A stretch of DNA of 64,000 bases. Origin: an uncultured Chitinophaga sp. Lineage in GTDB: Bacteria; Bacteroidota; Bacteroidia; Cytophagales; Cyclobacteriaceae. Each line of letters starts with the position of its first letter. Position 1 is the stretch's first letter. The notes under the pieces were generated by a model. The model saw only the letters and a list, made by a program, of their open reading frames with translations. It was not told the origin of the DNA and made no database searches. Of the stretch, positions 42,432 to 52,544 are shown one piece after another. The stretch is from positions 124,001-188,000 of the forward strand of contig CABHOK010000006.1 in assembly GCA_902168205.1 (NCBI GenBank), read 5' to 3'. A program made the translations under genes and the position numbers.

Positions 42432-43271
42432 TCAGTTCGCTTTTGATTGAAAGTCTTCATTCTCCAACGCGATAAGATCATTCAATAATGACAGGCTTAC
42501 CGCTCCGGGTTTACCATCACCGATCACAGTCTCGTTCACCTTCACAACCGGTACGATTCGCTTGGTTGTACTGGTGAGGAAAGCTTCCTTCGCATTGGCT
42601 ATATCTTCGAGGGTAACAACGCCTTCTTCCGCTCTATACTTTCGCGCGGCCAGCTTGAGTATATTCTTTCGCGTGATGCCCCGCAACACCTGGTGTGCCG
42701 GTGTTACCACGGTATTATCGTTACGCACGATAAAGAAATTGCAGCGTGGAAATTCAGACACTATACCTTTTTGATGATACAATACATCCACCGCCTGATT
42801 CTCTTTTACTTTATTGATAAGCCATATACCGGTAGAGTAATTGATCGTTTTGGCCGAAGCGAAATCGCGCACAAACTCGTGCGTAATGATCTTCACTCCG
42901 TTTTTAATCTGGTCTTCACCCGGCAAGGTAAGATGATGTTGCGTAATGATCAGGTTCGGTTCCGCGGGTTGATAACCGTCAGCCGAATAACCACCGGTAA
43001 GAATCATTTTTACACCTGATGCAGCTATATTGTTCTTCGCGATAAGACTAAAGATAATACTCTTCAGGTCATCGCGCTGGTGCGGCACTTCAAGTTGCAT
43101 GCTGGCAGCAGAGTTGTAAAAACGATCGAGGTAATCATCCAGAAAGTACGGGTGTCCATCCTGCACTTTGAAGAAATCAAATATACCATAGCCACGCTGT
43201 ATGGAAAGATCGCTTACATGTAGAAATGCTTTTTCAACAGGAACGATCTCACGGTGTATATAAGCAAACAT
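42432..43271 (-). CDS. Class IV PLP aminotransferase (branched-chain / D-amino acid type)
   Basis: The 279-residue protein belongs to the class IV fold of BCAT, D-alanine transaminase and 4-amino-4-deoxychorismate lyase. It has SIQRGYGIFDFFKVQDGHPY near the N-terminus, the cofactor lysine K141 in SAKTINYSTG and GIVSEFPRCNFFIV, with LRGITRKNILKLA afterwards. The sequence alone does not separate IlvE from PabC. It starts 1 base after the P1-peptidase stop and is followed by the VanZ gene, so the three form one operon. Confidence 0.88.
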   Translation of the reverse strand: MFAYIHREIVPVEKAFLHVSDLSIQRGYGIFDFFKVQDGHPYFLDDYLDRFYNSAASMQLEVPHQRDDLKSIIFSLIAKNNIAASGVKMILTGGYSADGYQPAEPNLIITQHHLTLPGEDQIKNGVKIITHEFVRDFASAKTINYSTGIWLINKVKENQAVDVLYHQKGIVSEFPRCNFFIVRNDNTVVTPAHQVLRGITRKNILKLAARKYRAEEGVVTLEDIANAKEAFLTSTTKRIVPVVKVNETVIGDGKPGAVSLSLLNDLIALENEDFQSKAN

Positions 43272-43272
43272 A

Positions 43273-44406
43273 TTATTTTATAGCATTATACTTTTTAAAA
43301 ATCCGGATCACCTCCTCTATCGGCAGAGCCTGTATGGTACGCTGATCTTTACCCGTCATCGTTTCTGCCTTGAATAGTGAATTGATGATGGCTTCTTCGG
43401 TCGCTTCAATAGCGGCCATAAATAACGGTGACATTTCATCATTTCGCAATACCGTTTTTGTTTCTGTTTTGTCTGGCGTTGCATGTTTGATGCGCGAGCT
43501 TTCGTCTGTTGAGAAGGCGATCACATAATCACCGCTGCCGTTGGAAGCAATGCCACCGGTGCGGGCGAGTCCCATAAAAGCACGCTTGGCCAGTCGCTCG
43601 AGGTTGCGTGCGTCCAGTGGCGCATCCGTTGCAACCACAATCATGCACGAACCATCACCGGAACCCTTCAACTGATCGTGCAGGTAAAATTGTTTCAGTT
43701 CCTCGCCTACCGGCACTCCATCAATCTGCAACACACCACCAAAATTAGTTTGCACCAGCACACCAACCGTATAGCCTCCTGATGCTGCCGGCAACACGCG
43801 CGATGCCGTACCGATGCCTCCTTTAAATCCAAAACATATTGTACCCGTGCCGGCTCCTACATTTCCCTCCGCGACAGCACCCGTGGTTGCCTGGCGTATC
43901 ACCTGAATAACATCAGCACGCGTAACATGTCTGCCACGAATATCATTCAGTCCGCCATCGTTCGTTTCACCCACAACAGCATTTACGGATTGTGCTTTCT
44001 CATTGCCGGTTTGCTGCAAAGTATATTCTATCACAGCATCCATCGCTACAGGTACATTCAGCGTATTGGTAAGTATAACCGGAGTTTCAAGATTACCGAG
44101 CTCTATGACTTGTGTACTGCCTGCCAGTTTTCCAAAGCCATTGCCGACATATATAGCAGCCGGCACTTTCAGTTGAAAGATATTTCCATCGTGCGGAAGT
44201 ATAGCTGTAACACCTGTATGTATATCGTTACCGCGATTGATCGTAACATGGCCAACCTTTACACCTTTCACGTCTGTAATCGCATTGAATGTACCCGGTG
44301 CCAGCACACCGATATTTATACCATGCTCACGCGCACGTTTACGCGGCTGTGCCTGACTGATCGCAGTAACGACCACCAGCAGCACGATCGAAGCTATATA
44401 TTTCAT
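43273..44406 (-). CDS. P1-family peptidase (DmpA-like aminopeptidase), exported
   Basis: The 377-residue protein has a signal peptide (MKYIASIVLLVVVTAISQAQ). It carries the P1/DmpA family motifs: GVKVGHVTINRGNDIHTGVT, TNTLNVPVAMDAVIEYTLQQ, GNVGAGTGTICFGFKGGIGT and ARTGGIASNGSGDYVIAFST. DmpA-type enzymes are N-terminal-nucleophile hydrolases that self-process and release N-terminal amino acids, including D-residues. The serine in SNGSGD is the candidate nucleophile by family analogy. It is the first gene of the three-gene operon with the class IV aminotransferase, which fits use of a released amino acid, although the aminotransferase has no signal peptide. Confidence 0.9.
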   Translation of the reverse strand: MKYIASIVLLVVVTAISQAQPRKRAREHGINIGVLAPGTFNAITDVKGVKVGHVTINRGNDIHTGVTAILPHDGNIFQLKVPAAIYVGNGFGKLAGSTQVIELGNLETPVILTNTLNVPVAMDAVIEYTLQQTGNEKAQSVNAVVGETNDGGLNDIRGRHVTRADVIQVIRQATTGAVAEGNVGAGTGTICFGFKGGIGTASRVLPAASGGYTVGVLVQTNFGGVLQIDGVPVGEELKQFYLHDQLKGSGDGSCMIVVATDAPLDARNLERLAKRAFMGLARTGGIASNGSGDYVIAFSTDESSRIKHATPDKTETKTVLRNDEMSPLFMAAIEATEEAIINSLFKAETMTGKDQRTIQALPIEEVIRIFKKYNAIK

Positions 44407-44418
44407 GCAGGAAGATAG

Positions 44419-44433
44419 GAATTAGCTGCGAGC
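44419..44433. repeat. AGCTGCGAGC-type dispersed repeat, copy 3
   Basis: GAATTAGCTGCGAGC is identical to 28641-28655, and similar words (GTTCGCAGCTAGCAGCTA near 44523 and GCTTGCAGCCAGCAGCTA near 44589) follow in the 198-base intergenic gap. No gene is visible in the gap. Confidence 0.65.
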
Positions 44434-44604
44434 TTCTAGCTGCCAGACGATTATCGGTATATAGCGTTGCGCTTTCGTAGCAAAGTAACGTTACGTAAAC
44501 GTACACTAAAGCGAACTCAAAGTTCGCAGCTAGCAGCTATTTCAGAGGACGCCAGTTTCGCCTCACCCACACAAGTCCAATGGCCAGAAGCTTGCAGCCA
44601 GCAG

Positions 44605-45333
44605 CTACTTCTGCGTTTGCATTTCGCGTATCTCGCGCGCTATGTGGCGGTAGAATTTTCGCTCGGGGCCTTTCAGGTGTTCGAGCTCTTCGCTCATTTC
44701 CTGTAATTTACTTTTCAATTCTTCGGGCTTGCCAATGGCCATCAGAAATTTACAATACTCAATCCGTTGGCGGTAGTTTGTAAAGGTCGAATCCATTTGC
44801 TGGAATAACTTCTCGGCCTGTTCGGTTTTGCCGGTATAGTGTAAGGCCCATGCATACGCCGCACGCTCTTCTGATTTTTGAAAACGCTTTTCGGATTCAA
44901 GCGCATCGCCATAGGCTACGGTAGCTTCGTAATCTTTATTGAGGAATGATGTGAATAATATTTTGATGCGGATTACCGGATCATCGGCCATAAATCCTGT
45001 GAGACATTCTTTATACAAGGCAAGCGCTTCATCATAACGATTGTAGCTTACATAGGCATCGGCCAGGTTTGTCTTATTGGTAATGTTATCACTGAAGCGT
45101 AGTGCTTTTTCGAGCTGCTCGATTTTATAGTTGCTGTTTACAACACCCTTTACTCCCTCTGCTATCGTTTCTATACTTCTGCGACTATAGAAATTATGAT
45201 AGAGGTACATGGCACAACCTATACCCGGGAAAAATATGATGAACCAATACCAGCGCTGTTCAACATGATTGCGATATGCGTGATACAGGCAGAACGCCTG
45301 CAAGGCCAGGAGTGGTGTATAAAAGCCGATCAT
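44605..45333 (-). CDS. Membrane-anchored tetratricopeptide protein
   Basis: The 242-residue protein starts with two membrane helices (MIGFYTPLLALQAFCLYHAY and YWFIIFFPGIGCAMYLYHNF) joined by a short basic turn, a motif like the N-terminus of phospholipase-D-type proteins. The remaining part is tetratricopeptide-like: NLADAYVSYNRYDEALALYK, NKDYEATVAYGDALESE, YAWALHYTGKTEQAEKLFQQ. It probably holds partners at the cytoplasmic face. No family name is certain. Start ATG 45333. Confidence 0.8.
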   Translation of the reverse strand: MIGFYTPLLALQAFCLYHAYRNHVEQRWYWFIIFFPGIGCAMYLYHNFYSRRSIETIAEGVKGVVNSNYKIEQLEKALRFSDNITNKTNLADAYVSYNRYDEALALYKECLTGFMADDPVIRIKILFTSFLNKDYEATVAYGDALESEKRFQKSEERAAYAWALHYTGKTEQAEKLFQQMDSTFTNYRQRIEYCKFLMAIGKPEELKSKLQEMSEELEHLKGPERKFYRHIAREIREMQTQK

Positions 45334-45417
45334 AAACTAATAACGTGTTTAGGTTAGGTGTTGCAAGGTAACATTTTAAAACCTTCCGGCAAACCAACCT
45401 AAACACGCTCAGTCTTT

Positions 45418-46995
45418 TTAATTGGACGGAATGTAGCGCGGTGCTTTTCTGTGTTTGGTGCCTTGCTCGTAGGCGTATGCAATCTCGAGCAACACAGGTT
45501 CACTCCATGCTTTACCAAAGAATGATACATCTACCGGAAGATCATCAATAAAACCCATAGGCACTGCGATAGAAGGATAGCCGGCTATAGCTGCTGCGGA
45601 TGAACTGCCTCCCATAAAGTGATCACCATCGATGAGATCGGTCTTCCATGCGGGCGAACCGGTAGGTGCCATCAATGCATCCAGACTATATTTCGCCATG
45701 ACTTTATCAATGCCCTCTTCGCGTGTTGCCTTGTGCATGGCTGCGAGTGATTCTTTATACTCAGCTGTCTCCAGATCACCTTTTGCCTGTGCCATCTCGA
45801 GTAATTTCTGATCGAAGTAACGAAGTTCAACAGAATCTTTTTTGTTGAACTCGATCAACTGCTGAATATCTTTCACGGGCGCATTGGTGAGGCCAGCAAA
45901 GTATTTATTAAGTCCGTCTTTAAATTCATATAACAGCACCTGGAACGAAGGCTGACCAGCTCCTTTACCAACGGGCTCTTCTATTTCAATAACTTCTGCT
46001 CCCTGACTTTTTAAATATGCTACTGTCTTTTTCATCAATGTATCCACGCGTGCGTGGTAGCCTGCTATATCTTTCAACAGTCCGATGCGTTTTCCTTTCA
46101 AGCCATCCGCTTTCAGAAACTTGGTATAGTCAGGATGAAAGACTGCTTCCGGGTTAAGTGTTTTACTATCCGATGTATCTTTACCCACCAGCGCTCCCAA
46201 TGCGATGGCTACATCTTCTACCGTGCGTGCCATAGGACCAGGTGTATCCTGTGTAAACGAGATGGGTATAATTCCGCTGCGACTGATCAGTCCAACGGTA
46301 GGCTTCAGGCCCACAATACCGTTGTTGTTTGCAGGACAAACTATAGATCCGTTTGTTTCTGTACCAATGGCAATCGCACAAAGACTAGCTGCCACGGAAG
46401 CTCCTGAACCTGAACTTGACCCGCAGGGATTACGATCGAGTACGTATGGATTACGCGTCTGCCCTCCTACACCACTCCATCCGCTTGACGACATGTCTCC
46501 GCGGAAGTTAGCCCACTCGCTCAGGTTTGCTTTCGCGATGATTACCGCTCCGGCTTCTCGCAGCTTTTGAGCAACCCAACTATCGCGTGCCGGAAATGAA
46601 TTACGAAGTACAACGGCTCCGGCAGTGTTCGGCATCTTGTCGTGTGTATCAATGTTATCTTTCAGAATGACAGGTATACCATGCAGTGGTCCGCGTATCT
46701 TTCCGTCCTTCCACTCCTTTTCGAGTTGCTCAGCGATCTGCAGAGCATCCGGATTTATACAGATGACGGAGTTTATTTTCGGACCGCTCTTGTCAAGGGC
46801 ATCGATGCGTGCCAGGTAGTCTTTCACCACAGCAGTAATGGTATATTTACCTTCGCGGTAGCCCTGTTGTAATTGTCGGATGGTAATTTCTTCCAGGTAC
46901 GCATGTGTATCTGTAGAAGCGCTTTCATCTTTGGCGGGCCGACACGCGAACAACAGTATACCAAGCAATAAGGTAAGGACAGGTTTCCGTTTCAT
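45418..46995 (-). CDS. Lipoprotein amidase (amidase signature family)
   Basis: The 525-residue protein has the amidase signature catalytic triad: Lys112 in GIPVILKDNIDT, the cis-serine in GSSSGSGASVAASL (192-205) and the nucleophile Ser217 in GTETNGSIVCPANNNG. The N-terminus is a lipoprotein signal peptide ending LLFAC with the lipidated Cys18, so the enzyme is attached to a membrane, probably the outer one. Related exported amidases hydrolyse various amides and peptide amides. The sequence does not identify a substrate or a role in the GatCAB complex, which is cytoplasmic. It is monocistronic on the minus strand. Confidence 0.93.
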   Translation of the reverse strand: MKRKPVLTLLLGILLFACRPAKDESASTDTHAYLEEITIRQLQQGYREGKYTITAVVKDYLARIDALDKSGPKINSVICINPDALQIAEQLEKEWKDGKIRGPLHGIPVILKDNIDTHDKMPNTAGAVVLRNSFPARDSWVAQKLREAGAVIIAKANLSEWANFRGDMSSSGWSGVGGQTRNPYVLDRNPCGSSSGSGASVAASLCAIAIGTETNGSIVCPANNNGIVGLKPTVGLISRSGIIPISFTQDTPGPMARTVEDVAIALGALVGKDTSDSKTLNPEAVFHPDYTKFLKADGLKGKRIGLLKDIAGYHARVDTLMKKTVAYLKSQGAEVIEIEEPVGKGAGQPSFQVLLYEFKDGLNKYFAGLTNAPVKDIQQLIEFNKKDSVELRYFDQKLLEMAQAKGDLETAEYKESLAAMHKATREEGIDKVMAKYSLDALMAPTGSPAWKTDLIDGDHFMGGSSSAAAIAGYPSIAVPMGFIDDLPVDVSFFGKAWSEPVLLEIAYAYEQGTKHRKAPRYIPSN

Positions 46996-47156
46996 AGGTT
47001 GGGTTTAAAACGGAAATAATTTACAATGTTGGAGTTTAATCAACGACAGGAATTATATATACGGTTAAATGTTTTCTTTCCCGTCCCGATAGTTATCGCA
47101 GATTTACGAAGAGGAATATGAAATATACTTTCCGTTGACATCTAATGGGTAAAAAA

Positions 47157-48494
47157 TCACGCGATGGCATGACTTACCGGTTTAGTAACCACATCCTGCT
47201 TTTCGTGTTTGCAGGCTATGGATGTGATATGCTGCAGGATAACAGACAAGATCAAACCAAACAGAACAAAGGTTACGAAGAGAATAAATCCGGGTTGAAG
47301 CGATGTCTCATTGGTAGAGATGCTCGCCAGCGAATCGGTTTGTAAATTAAGATGCGCCAGCTGGCTGTCCAATATACCTTTGAAACCTATATAGGCCATA
47401 AAGATCGCTACTACATTTACATCAGCCATGCTCCACTTGCCCGACTTGAATGCAAAGAAACGAATCACCATGTTGTTACGACAGCGCTCATTGCCCAATA
47501 AATAAAACTTCGTAGCGAACAACTTCCCGATCGGGAAAGCAATACTGAATATCAGGATGAGTATACCCACTATAGCAGAATCATATTTACCGGTTTGAAG
47601 CAAGATGCTAACCACATCAACAATACTTTTACTCTGAAAGAATATAACCTGGTCGTTAAAAGAAATACGTTCTCCGATCAGCAGGAAGCTCATCTCTTTA
47701 ATACGCGCATCGATCTCGATCATCGGTGAAGTGAGTCCGGTGATAAGCATGATCAGCGCCAGCATTACCGACAACACAAACAACGGTGTATGCAGTGCGG
47801 TCTGTTTCCGGAGCAGCCACCAGACTGCGAGGAATATAACCGTTATCGCCATCAATATATAGGTAAAGAAATACGCGCGTTGGTAAAGGCTCTCCAGCAT
47901 ATTGCTGCTCATGGCGTTGAAGGCTGGTACATCGGCTACGCTATATTTATCGAGCAATGCCTGCACACGCGTCACATCATTTACACTATCGTATGTGATA
48001 GAACCGAATTCTTCCAGTTTACTTTGCGCGAGAAATTTGAGTCGCTCTTTATTCCTGGGTTTCTTGATCTCATTAACAATGGTCGATGCAAACTCGGGCA
48101 CACGTGCATGAACTTTCTCTTCATTCACGAGCGTTTTTACAGCAAACTTTTTCAGTTTACCTCCCAGTGTCTTTTGCTTTCTGTCAATGAGACTGTCTGC
48201 CTTGTCCACCACAGCATGAAGCACCTGTGCGACTTCTTCTTTTAGTGCAGCTTCCTGTTCGGGCGTAAATTCGAAGTCGTCAATGCGATGCGTTATAACT
48301 TTTACCATGTGGTCGCGCCACGCATTTACCGATAGCAGGCCGTACGTTATGTTGTTGAGAACACTGTAATCTTTCTTGATATCCGCGCGCTCTGACGAAA
48401 GGCGGTAAACCTGAGTGCCACTCCAACCTGCTATTACCAGCAATGCGCCTCCGGTGAGGACTAAAAACGAGCGTTGCAGAAGTATCATACCCAA
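47157..48494 (-). CDS. PqiA-family (paraquat-inducible protein A) membrane protein
   Basis: The 445-residue protein has an unusual long N-terminal periplasmic half (about 35-200, charged and helical, with a K/E-rich section KKFAVKTLVNEEKVHARVPE) between a first membrane helix and the PqiA core. The core has the family motifs DVVSILLQTGKYDSAIVGIL, FSIAFPIGKLFATKFYLL and KWSMADVNVVAIFMAYIGFK. PqiA proteins take part in lipid transport between membranes with PqiB/MCE partners; no MCE gene is adjacent here. It lacks the N-terminal zinc-ribbon domain of the E. coli protein. The start may be ATG 48494 or 48488. Confidence 0.85.
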   Translation of the reverse strand: MGMILLQRSFLVLTGGALLVIAGWSGTQVYRLSSERADIKKDYSVLNNITYGLLSVNAWRDHMVKVITHRIDDFEFTPEQEAALKEEVAQVLHAVVDKADSLIDRKQKTLGGKLKKFAVKTLVNEEKVHARVPEFASTIVNEIKKPRNKERLKFLAQSKLEEFGSITYDSVNDVTRVQALLDKYSVADVPAFNAMSSNMLESLYQRAYFFTYILMAITVIFLAVWWLLRKQTALHTPLFVLSVMLALIMLITGLTSPMIEIDARIKEMSFLLIGERISFNDQVIFFQSKSIVDVVSILLQTGKYDSAIVGILILIFSIAFPIGKLFATKFYLLGNERCRNNMVIRFFAFKSGKWSMADVNVVAIFMAYIGFKGILDSQLAHLNLQTDSLASISTNETSLQPGFILFVTFVLFGLILSVILQHITSIACKHEKQDVVTKPVSHAIA

Positions 48495-48634
48495 ACTGTT
48501 AAGTAGTATGATATCGTGTAAAAATAAAAATGCCGTTGTGCGTGCGAAGAAGAAATGGAATTGAGCGGACTGAAATCGTTTAGAACGAAGCTTTTATTCC
48601 CCATTTCCTTTTTCAGAATATCAAAAAGAACAGA

Positions 48635-48913
48635 ATGAGTAAAAAAATACACTGTACTTGCTCGATGTTTATTATTACTTTTGCCACCGTTATGGCAATA
48701 CCACTGAACCTGCTCGAAGAAACACTTGGTCACTTTCATGAAGGTGCCCGATCGGTACGTGCCTATACGGAAGAGACTACCTACATCATCACCAAAGCCA
48801 ACGATACGGGCGACTTCTGGGTAGCTACCGAAGAACCTTCTTTTCCGAAAACCAAAACACGCTCACTCGAAACATACTTTGAAGATGTGTTTGGTGTTGA
48901 AGCCCGCTATTGA
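48635..48913 (+). CDS. Small protein of unknown function; start uncertain
   Basis: The full frame gives 92 residues with an N-terminal hydrophobic stretch (SMFIITFATVMAIPLNLLEE). The word TACTTTTG at 48676-48683 looks like a Bacteroidota -7 box inside this stretch, so the true start could instead be ATG 48692, giving 73 residues beginning MAIPLNLLEETLGHF. The rest is polar and acidic (YTEETTYIITKANDTGDFWV). I do not recognise it. Confidence 0.5.
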   Translation: MSKKIHCTCSMFIITFATVMAIPLNLLEETLGHFHEGARSVRAYTEETTYIITKANDTGDFWVATEEPSFPKTKTRSLETYFEDVFGVEARY

Positions 48914-48968
48914 TTTCCTTTTTATTTTGTTGAGATTTCTATAGTTTACTTTCCCGTAAACTAACATC

Positions 48969-49847
48969 ATGAAACCTTCTCTTCTGTTTATCTCGCTGTG
49001 CATGCTGTGCTGTCATGGCAGAAAAGATAGCAACGTTTCAACAACTCCATCGTGCCCGATGGTCGACTATGTACAGGTGGGTTTGATGTTACAGGATATA
49101 GGAGGCCCAACCGTTTTAGATCTGAAGAACAACCAAGGCAAACAAGTGGTGCTGATAGGCTGTCCGCATTCGCGGGATACAACCGCCAAAGAGTTCGATC
49201 TTCTCGATATATACTTTAAACATCTTAAACCACAAATTGCTTTTAACGAAGGAGGTACTGTGCGGGAAGATGTACGCTATACATCGCGCAACGAAGCCAT
49301 ACACGATCGTGGCGAAACAGGACTGCTGAAATATCACTGCGATATAGCGGGTATCAAAATGATGAATGGTGATTTCACCGAGGAAGAAGAATTCAGCACG
49401 ATGCTCAAACTATATCCGAAAGATGAGCTGCTGCTATACTATACATTTGAACGATTCATCATCCCCTATAAATATGGCATGGACAGCGACAAGCCCCTCG
49501 AAGAAGCCTATGCAACTTTTATCAACGGTTATCTTACCCAACATGGCTTTCCGCTAACAGAATCGGAGAAGATTTTCGATTACATCCGGCAGCTATACCA
49601 GCAACATACAGGACAAGCGTTTGACCTGGGGAAAGTGGACATCGAGCAATTCGATTTTCTGAACGACAACTGCAAGTTCTGTGCAATAGGTCGTACTTCG
49701 AAAGTCGTACGCGATGAAGCGCTGCTCCAGAAAATCAGCGATGCGCTGGATCAGTACGACCGTGTTTTTGTTACGTTTGGTGGCGCCCACGCACTGGCCA
49801 TTGAGCCGGCACTTAAAAAACTTCTTCGCGAAAAGGCAGGTCGTTAA
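48969..49847 (+). CDS. TraB/GumN-like exported protein
   Basis: The 292-residue product has a signal peptide with a possible lipobox (LCMLCCHG). The mature part resembles the TraB/PrgY/GumN (Tiki-type) fold: an N-terminal VVLIGCPHSRD with a GxxH-like motif, a glutamate in IAFNEGGTVRED and a C-terminal FVTFGGAHALAIEPALKK with a second G-x-x-H-like GGAH. Tiki relatives are metal-dependent proteases; several bacterial members are uncharacterised. The CKFC pair (NCKFCAIG) is unusual. The assignment rests on the two histidine motifs and order only. It is upstream of menD by 121 bases on the same strand. Confidence 0.65.
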   Translation: MKPSLLFISLCMLCCHGRKDSNVSTTPSCPMVDYVQVGLMLQDIGGPTVLDLKNNQGKQVVLIGCPHSRDTTAKEFDLLDIYFKHLKPQIAFNEGGTVREDVRYTSRNEAIHDRGETGLLKYHCDIAGIKMMNGDFTEEEEFSTMLKLYPKDELLLYYTFERFIIPYKYGMDSDKPLEEAYATFINGYLTQHGFPLTESEKIFDYIRQLYQQHTGQAFDLGKVDIEQFDFLNDNCKFCAIGRTSKVVRDEALLQKISDALDQYDRVFVTFGGAHALAIEPALKKLLREKAGR

Positions 49848-49968
49848 GCACTATAACCCATTGCCTGTAACGCGATTACAAAAAATCGAGCGTCCTGAAA
49901 GTAAGGCATGGCCGCAGTCATATTTGATTATTCCCGTGCCGTCCCCATATTCGCACACGAATAATTCA

Positions 49969-51699
49969 ATGGTCCGTTTTCAACCTATTTACGACATCGC
50001 TGAGCTCTGTTCCCGAAAAGGTTTGACACAGGCTATACTTTGCCCGGGTTCGCGATGTGCTCCTTTAACATTAGCGTTTGCCCGACACCCTGATATCACA
50101 ACACGCACGTTCAGTGACGAGCGCAGTGCCGGCTTTGTAGCGCTGGGTATAGCACAACAAAAGAAAGCACCTGCCATTGTTGTATGTACTTCGGGATCAG
50201 CCGCGTATAACCTTGCTCCTGCTGTAGCCGAAGCCTGGTTCAGTGAAACTCCGCTGATCATCTTTACAGCCGACAGGCCCGCTGAGTGGATCGCGCAACA
50301 TGACGGACAGACGATCCATCAACCGGAGATCTTCGGCAAGCATGTAAAGAAGTCGTTTCAGCTCCCGCAGGAGTATGAACATGCGGATAGCCAATGGGCG
50401 ATCAATCGCATGGTAAATGAAGCGATCAACCTGTCGTTTCAGGAACCGAAAGGTCCGGTACATATCAATGCTCCGTTTCGCGAACCGCTATATCCTCCGA
50501 AAGGAGAAGCGATATCCTATAGCGATTCCGTGCGTGTTATGGATGAGTATACATCTCCATTCGCTTTGTCGGAAGAACAAAAGAAAAAACTTAACACCGA
50601 GTGGCGCTCGTATCATAATATACTCATCGTAGCCGGCCAGCACGAAGCTGACCAGGAACTGACCGAAGCACTGTCTCATTTCTTTTTACGACACAACATT
50701 CCCGTAGCAGGCGATATCATTTCCAACCTGCATGGCATTGAGAAAGTAGTCCGCCATGCCGATACATTTTTAGGACAGGCTTCTGCCGATGTAAAGAAGA
50801 CCCTGCGCCCTGATTTGCTGATTACGTTCGGTAAGTCCATCATCTCGAAAAATCTGAAACAGTTCCTTCGTAAATATTCGCCGAAGGTACACTGGCATAT
50901 ACAACCTGCAGGTATAGTAGCCGATACATTTCAAAGTATAACTAATGTATTCAATACTACACCTGCTAACTTTTTTCGTTTCCTGGGCTCTATACCCAAC
51001 AGCGAGTCGTTCGAAAATCAGAAGCAGAACAACTTCAATAAACTGTGGGAAGTAGAAGAACGCAGAGCGATACGCACGCTCGAAGAGTTCTTTCCGCAGG
51101 ATGAATTTGCAGAGCTTGAACTGGTGCATACCATTATGCAAAGTCTGCCGGATAACTGCAACCTGCACCTGGCCAACAGCATGAGCGTGCGCTATAGCAA
51201 TGTTATCGGATTGATAGCGAAGCAGAAAAATATACAGGTATATGCCAACCGGGGCACCAGCGGTATAGATGGTTGCACGAGCACAGCTATAGGACACAGC
51301 CTTTCGAATGAAAGACCCAACATTTTAATTACCGGTGATGTTGCTTTCTTCTACGATCGTAATGCTTTCTGGCACAACTACTCGTTATCGAACTTGCGCA
51401 TCGTGTTGCTGAACAACCACGGTGGTGTTATTTTCAAAATGATCGATGGCCCGGGATCATTACCGGAAGCGGATGAATACTTTGTTACACGACAGCGACT
51501 TACTGCGAAGAAATTGTGTGAAGAGTTTGGCTTCGATCATCTCAGGCTTGATAACAAGCGCAAGGTAAAGAACCTGGTAAAAGACTTCTTCGAGTTTGAT
51601 GGTAAAACCAAGATACTTGAGATTGAGACGGATACACTGATCAACAAAATCATATTTGATAATCTGAAAGAGAAAACCAAAAAGAGTTATGAGCTTTAA
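49969..51699 (+). CDS. menD: SEPHCHC synthase MenD
   Basis: MenD condenses isochorismate with 2-oxoglutarate using thiamine diphosphate, the second step of menaquinone synthesis. The start ATG 49969 ([20 protein letters not shown]) gives 576 residues. The N-terminal region has [20 protein letters not shown] and [20 protein letters not shown]. The thiamine-binding part is [15 protein letters not shown] followed by [17 protein letters not shown]. The frame is open 85 codons further upstream, but that part overlaps the previous gene and has no family similarity. It overlaps menB by 11 bases. Confidence 0.95.
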   Translation: MVRFQPIYDIAELCSRKGLTQAILCPGSRCAPLTLAFARHPDITTRTFSDERSAGFVALGIAQQKKAPAIVVCTSGSAAYNLAPAVAEAWFSETPLIIFTADRPAEWIAQHDGQTIHQPEIFGKHVKKSFQLPQEYEHADSQWAINRMVNEAINLSFQEPKGPVHINAPFREPLYPPKGEAISYSDSVRVMDEYTSPFALSEEQKKKLNTEWRSYHNILIVAGQHEADQELTEALSHFFLRHNIPVAGDIISNLHGIEKVVRHADTFLGQASADVKKTLRPDLLITFGKSIISKNLKQFLRKYSPKVHWHIQPAGIVADTFQSITNVFNTTPANFFRFLGSIPNSESFENQKQNNFNKLWEVEERRAIRTLEEFFPQDEFAELELVHTIMQSLPDNCNLHLANSMSVRYSNVIGLIAKQKNIQVYANRGTSGIDGCTSTAIGHSLSNERPNILITGDVAFFYDRNAFWHNYSLSNLRIVLLNNHGGVIFKMIDGPGSLPEADEYFVTRQRLTAKKLCEEFGFDHLRLDNKRKVKNLVKDFFEFDGKTKILEIETDTLINKIIFDNLKEKTKKSYEL

Positions 51700-52513
51700 A
51701 TATTCCTGGGAACCGGTTAAAGAGTATAAGGAAATTCTTTTCCATAAGTTTGAAGGCATTGCCCGCATCAGTATAAATCGTCCGCATGTACACAATGCCT
51801 TTACACCGCTTACGGTGCAAGAGATGATTGATGCGATGCACATCTGCCGCGAAGATGCTGATGTTCGTGCTGTGATTCTGACAGGCGAAGGTGGTAAAGC
51901 ATTTTGCAGCGGTGGCGATCAAAGCGTACGCGGCCATGGCGGTTATGTTGGTGAAGACACAACGCCCAGGCTAAACGTGCTGGATTTACAAAAGATGATC
52001 CGATCTATACCCAAGCCTGTTATAGCGGCCGTTGCCGGATGGGCCATTGGTGGCGGACACGTGTTGCATGTAGTATGCGACCTGACGATTGCTGCAGAGA
52101 ATGCCCGCTTCGGACAGACCGGTCCTAAGGTTGGTAGCTTTGATGGCGGCTTTGGCGCTTCATACCTCGCACGCATTGTAGGACAAAAGAAAGCACGCGA
52201 GATCTGGTACCTGTGTGATCAGTACGATGCGAAAGATGCACTTGATATGGGATTGGTAAACAAAGTTGTTCCACTCGAATTACTTGAAGAGACGTATGTA
52301 GCATGGGCCAGGAAAATTATAGCGAAGAGCCCGCTGGCGATACGCATGCTGAAGAGTTCATTCAATGCCGAACTTGACGGACAAGCCGGTATACAGGAAC
52401 TCGCAGGAAATGCCACGCTTCTGTATTATCTTAGCGAAGAGGCGAAAGAAGGAAAGAATGCCTTCCTGGAGAAACGCGAACCAGACTGGTCCAAGTATCC
52501 TAAATTCCCTTAA
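51689..52513 (+). CDS. menB: 1,4-dihydroxy-2-naphthoyl-CoA synthase
   Basis: MenB is a crotonase-fold enzyme that closes the second ring of the naphthoquinone nucleus from o-succinylbenzoyl-CoA. The 274-residue protein shows the family motifs: [57 protein letters not shown] and [20 protein letters not shown], with the C-terminal W-S-K-Y-P-K-F-P end. It overlaps the menD 3' end by 11 bases, indicating coupled translation. Its substrate is made by menE at the end of the same run. Confidence 0.96.
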   Translation: MSFKYSWEPVKEYKEILFHKFEGIARISINRPHVHNAFTPLTVQEMIDAMHICREDADVRAVILTGEGGKAFCSGGDQSVRGHGGYVGEDTTPRLNVLDLQKMIRSIPKPVIAAVAGWAIGGGHVLHVVCDLTIAAENARFGQTGPKVGSFDGGFGASYLARIVGQKKAREIWYLCDQYDAKDALDMGLVNKVVPLELLEETYVAWARKIIAKSPLAIRMLKSSFNAELDGQAGIQELAGNATLLYYLSEEAKEGKNAFLEKREPDWSKYPKFP

Positions 52514-52544
52514 TCAAAATATATACCTGTAAATATAGTACAGC

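Noticed and set aside
49714-49968. 85-codon extension of menD.
   Set aside because: It overlaps the upstream gene and has no similarity to MenD; the family begins at MVRFQPIYD.
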